From Gammaproteobacteria bacterium (GTDB lineage Bacteria; Pseudomonadota; Gammaproteobacteria; Berkiellales; Berkiellaceae): a stretch of 64,000 nucleotides of DNA. The stretch is taken from contig JACPOY010000006.1 of NCBI GenBank assembly GCA_016191245.1, positions 1 to 64,000 on the forward strand, given 5' to 3'. The translations under genes were made by a program, and so were the position numbers. Of this stretch, positions 61,049-64,000 are shown one piece after another (within the stretch, counting starts at the first letter, position 1; the number at the start of each line of letters is the position of its first letter). The notes below the pieces were generated by a model. That model saw only the letters and a list, made by a program, of their open reading frames with translations. It was not told the origin of the DNA and did no database searches.

Positions 61049-62278
61049 ATGGGTATGGAAACTGCTTGGATTGCTTTGGGTGGCCTCGTGCTGCTGATCC
61101 TCTTAATGGGTTTTTTTGCCCACTCTCACAAAATGCTCAAGATATCTTTAGAAAAATTTCGACAAGAACAAGAAGCTCATAAAGAAAAAATTTATGAAAC
61201 TTTGCTGAAAAATCAACAGCTGGCTAATAATGGCTTACGAGATTTCTCTTCACAAAATCTCCTAGGAATGCAAACCTCTTTACGAGAAAACTTTGCAGAA
61301 ATCGATAGGCAAATTAATAACGTTCTTCTTCGCACTACCACTTCGCTTTCTCAACAGTTTGATAAGTTAAATCAATCCACCCAAGAAAATCTGCTTAAAA
61401 TAAGTGAATCTGTTGATATTAAATTAGCCAAAGGCTTTGAAAAAACCAATGAAACCTTTACCAATATCATCTCGCGATTAGCCATTATTGATGATGCCCA
61501 AAAGAAAATTACAGATTTATCGAAAAATGTTGTCAGTTTACAAGAAATTTTATCTGATAAAAGATCACGTGGTGCCTTTGGAGAAGTACAACTTAACACG
61601 TTGATTCAAAATTGTTTACCCACCAATAGCTATCATTTACAACATACTTTATCTAATGGTTCGCGGGTTGATTGCTTACTGCTATTGCCTGAACCCACTG
61701 GCAAAATAGCCATCGATGCTAAATTTCCTTTAGAAAATTATAAAAAATATGCAGACAATGAACGTTCAGAAAATGAGCGTTTAACAGCCAAACAACAATT
61801 TAAAGTCGATATAAAAAAACACATTCAAGATATTAGCCAAAAATATATCATTCCAGGTGAAACCGGCGATGGCGCCTTAATGTTTATCCCTGCTGAAGCG
61901 ATTTTTGCTGACATTCATAGCGCTCATCCAGATTTGGTGGAGTATGCAATGCAAGCTCGAGTATGGCTGGCCTCACCCAGTACCATGATGGCAATTCTTA
62001 CCACGGCATGTGCAGTGTTAAAAGATTCGGCTACTCGCCAACAAGTGCACGTCATTCAAGAACATTTGCGCTTATTAGCCCAAGATTTCACCCGCTTTGA
62101 AAAACGTATGGATAATTTATCTCGGCATATTCAGCAAGCCCATAGCGATGTCGAGCAAGTACAAACTTCGGCGCAAAAAATCACCAAGCGTTTTACCCAA
62201 ATTGAAAAGGTAGAATTAGAAGTCCTACCCCAAGATGAAAATCTGGCATTACCTGATTTATTGGAGGATACCTTATGA
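61049..62278 (+). CDS. rmuC: DNA recombination protein RmuC
   Basis: This 409-residue protein has an N-terminal membrane helix (WIALGGLVLLILLMGFFA), a long coiled coil (about 30-170) and the RmuC nuclease-like domain with RGAFGEVQLNTLI, VDCLLLLPEP, the PD-(D/E)xK-type IAIDAKFPLENY and FIPAEAIFADI. RmuC limits recombination at inverted repeats. The next gene starts within the last codons, so they are coupled. Confidence 0.92.
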   Translation: MGMETAWIALGGLVLLILLMGFFAHSHKMLKISLEKFRQEQEAHKEKIYETLLKNQQLANNGLRDFSSQNLLGMQTSLRENFAEIDRQINNVLLRTTTSLSQQFDKLNQSTQENLLKISESVDIKLAKGFEKTNETFTNIISRLAIIDDAQKKITDLSKNVVSLQEILSDKRSRGAFGEVQLNTLIQNCLPTNSYHLQHTLSNGSRVDCLLLLPEPTGKIAIDAKFPLENYKKYADNERSENERLTAKQQFKVDIKKHIQDISQKYIIPGETGDGALMFIPAEAIFADIHSAHPDLVEYAMQARVWLASPSTMMAILTTACAVLKDSATRQQVHVIQEHLRLLAQDFTRFEKRMDNLSRHIQQAHSDVEQVQTSAQKITKRFTQIEKVELEVLPQDENLALPDLLEDTL

Positions 62279-62979
62279 CTCGCAATCTAACTGTCCAAGA
62301 AAGACAAAAAATTGAAAAATTTTCAAATTCAGTTAATGCAGTAATCACCCCTTGGCAACCAACGGATTCTCAAAATGACCGTGACAGCGCTGTCCCAGGA
62401 CTTATCAAAAATCTTTTATTGAAACTTGTGCCATTAAGTTCAAATGATCATCTAATCGATTATGCAGAGACTTTGAAAGATCATGAAAATCAAGAAGAGA
62501 TCCTTTCATGGTTAGAAGCAATTAATGCGCTCAATATAAAAATGACCAAAGGCAAGTTGTTAGATCAAGAAAGTTTATATAGTCTATATCGTAATATATA
62601 TCGAGTAGCACTCTATCTTGGCAGAGATACTAATTTACACTTTGCAGCCAATGCCTTGAACGTTTTGAGCCAACTTTCTCAGTCATTATCAAAAGAATCA
62701 TTGCTCGCAAAAGTTAAGCCCTTGATAACTTTATTTAAGACAGCCCAAAATAACAAGCCACCTAAACGACATTACTATGAGCCCGACTATCCGGTTTATA
62801 TTAGTGAAGAAGAAATTCTTGAGCACTTGGAACCAAAACGTCGTCCTGCATTATTGTACCGCACCTGTTCGGATACAGCAGTCATCACGAAGATTCGCGG
62901 CGAACAGCACAAAAAATATGATGAGATGAGTCCATTAAAACCACGCAAGCTTTTTGCGCCGTTAACGCGACCTCATTAA
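62275..62979 (+). CDS. Hypothetical protein coupled to rmuC
   Basis: The start ATG at 62275 overlaps the rmuC stop (ATGA). The 234-residue product is mainly helical with no signal peptide and a basic end (PRKLFAPLTRPH). No domain was recognised. Coupling suggests a role linked to RmuC or just shared transcription. Its 3' end overlaps the EamA gene end by 4 bp. Confidence 0.6.
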   Translation: MTRNLTVQERQKIEKFSNSVNAVITPWQPTDSQNDRDSAVPGLIKNLLLKLVPLSSNDHLIDYAETLKDHENQEEILSWLEAINALNIKMTKGKLLDQESLYSLYRNIYRVALYLGRDTNLHFAANALNVLSQLSQSLSKESLLAKVKPLITLFKTAQNNKPPKRHYYEPDYPVYISEEEILEHLEPKRRPALLYRTCSDTAVITKIRGEQHKKYDEMSPLKPRKLFAPLTRPH

Positions 62980-63875
62980 ATCCATTTTTTTCTGGCGGAT
63001 AAACTAAAGCCAATAAAGGCAAGCACTATCCAGATTGCCCAGGGAGCGGGTAGTTCGGTAAATGCAACATAGCCAACAATGGTATTAAGAATAAACTGAC
63101 AGATATCAAAAGGCGCAAGAAAACTGACTTCGGCATAAACTAAGGCAGAACTAACGCAATAAATAGCAAGTGCTGTTAAACCGCCCGCTAAAATCAGCCA
63201 TGGCCAGTGGCTCCAATCCGGAGTGACCCAATGCATCATGGCAGGAATAAATGATACCGGGACGATAAAAATAAATAAGTAACTGGTCAAAGTTTGTGCT
63301 GTTTCGCCTAACTGCGCTAAACGTCTTGTGACGAGTTTTGCCATGGCAAAGAAAAAAGCTGCAGATCCGATAAATAATAAACCTTTAAGATTCGATTTAT
63401 TCTCTAACAATACCGAGCCAGGATGCAGCAAAATACAAGCACCTATCAATGAAAGTACAATAATACTTCCTCTTATCCAGCCAAACTTTTCTTTTAAAAA
63501 CCATTTAGCGCCAATGACACCAATCATAGGTCCCACAATACTCAAAGCAACAGCTTGTGCCAGAGGCATGAAAACCAAAGCAAAATACCAAGAGATAATG
63601 GCAATAGCAGAAGTTAAAACCCGCAAAAGATGCAAAATAAAATGATTTGGAACAAGCGCCATTTTTCCGCGGCGAATCATCCAAGGCAAGAGTAATAACA
63701 ATGCAAAGAGATCTTGGAAAAAAACAATTTCATAAACACTTAAATGTTTATCCAGCGCAGCATCAACTCCCCCAGATAGATATCTAGCGATAGCATTCAA
63801 TCCTGCATAACAAGCAAAGCCTGCTACCTTCCATGAAGCACCAAGTAAAGATTTATCACGACTGTGGGTGGACAA
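62976..63875 (-). CDS. DMT superfamily transporter (EamA domain)
   Basis: The 299-residue protein has ten hydrophobic segments in two EamA repeats of about 130 residues each, e.g. YEIVFFQDLFALLLLLPWMI and FMPLAQAVALSIVGPMIGVIGA in the first. EamA proteins export amino acids or other small metabolites across the inner membrane; some in Legionella and Rickettsia import S-adenosylmethionine. The substrate cannot be told by eye. It is the last gene in the window. Confidence 0.85.
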   Translation of the reverse strand: MSTHSRDKSLLGASWKVAGFACYAGLNAIARYLSGGVDAALDKHLSVYEIVFFQDLFALLLLLPWMIRRGKMALVPNHFILHLLRVLTSAIAIISWYFALVFMPLAQAVALSIVGPMIGVIGAKWFLKEKFGWIRGSIIVLSLIGACILLHPGSVLLENKSNLKGLLFIGSAAFFFAMAKLVTRRLAQLGETAQTLTSYLFIFIVPVSFIPAMMHWVTPDWSHWPWLILAGGLTALAIYCVSSALVYAEVSFLAPFDICQFILNTIVGYVAFTELPAPWAIWIVLAFIGFSLSARKKWI

Positions 63876-64000
63876 AACCCGCGACTCCTCTGGACAAATT
63901 TGAGCGCAGATTATACGAGTCCCTTCCTTTAAAAGAAAGAAAGCACAGCAAATGTTATCTAGTTAAATAATCAGCTAAAGCAAGAAACCGAACCTTCATC

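Overview
The window is AT-rich DNA from a Gram-negative gammaproteobacterium. It encodes lipid A/Kdo-type and outer-membrane functions (a KdsB-like enzyme, FadL and a porin), RpoS, IspG, RmuC, HinT and SixA. Many genes look eukaryote-like: a Ser/Thr kinase, ankyrin and Sel1 repeats, a cytochrome P450, a histone H1-like protein, ubiquitin-interacting motifs and a SNAP-25-like protein. Together with an OPA-family sugar-phosphate carrier, this points to an obligate or facultative intracellular member of the Legionellales (Coxiella/Legionella/'Candidatus Berkiella'-like). That placement is inference from gene content; no rRNA gene is present to fix it. No tRNA, rRNA or CRISPR array was recognised.

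Layout. 1-6.5 kb is a scarred region: IS66-family left ends at both sides, an hsp20 gene and a phosphate-acyltransferase gene each cut by IS66, and a transposase remnant. Between them lie alaX, a pirin, a porin and a diheme cytochrome c. 6.5-9.2 kb carries a FadL/DUF1254 pair; 9.4-14.6 kb a histone-like gene, a P450, a protein kinase and an unknown gene. 14.6-19.9 kb is a tight six-gene operon (ATP-grasp ligase, DRE-TIM aldolase, alpha/beta-hydrolase-like protein, isopropylmalate-dehydrogenase-like enzyme, RraA-like aldolase, dienelactone hydrolase) with a MATE exporter gene upstream; it looks like an orphan small-molecule pathway. 22-23.3 kb has a double-glycine-leader peptide, a His/Gly-rich protein and a glycine-zipper lipoprotein.

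23.8-24.6 kb encodes the most striking protein: two SNARE-like coiled coils, each with a central Gln, flanking an eight-cysteine linker, which is the architecture of SNAP-25. 25-36.4 kb holds hinT, a PEBP protein, rtcB, a secreted putative glycosidase, an unusual FtsH-like protease with two AAA+ modules and a Sel1-like segment, sixA, a tyrosine recombinase coupled to a photolyase gene, and msrB. 36.5-39.2 kb has two tandem paralogues of a hydrophobic-hairpin/coiled-coil family whose architecture recurs at 1.8 kb and 58.6 kb. 39.3-45.6 kb has an OPA transporter, ridA, a possible permuted papain-fold protein, and a short GG-leader-like peptide gene overlapping a kdsB-like gene and a phosphatase gene. 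45.7-52.6 kb has two Sel1 proteins and two ankyrin proteins, one with a kinase-like core.

53-56.3 kb is a pantothenate/CoA block: PanG-type ketopantoate reductase, panB, panC and, after a short antisense gene, coaX. It is followed by a tandem-UIM protein and ispG. 58-63.9 kb holds rpoS, rmuC, an EamA transporter and small genes of unknown function. Dispersed palindromic repeats and a 69-bp tandem repeat occur in the gaps. The host-directed proteins are scattered as single genes rather than gathered in one island, as is usual for Legionellales effectors; no secretion system lies in the window.
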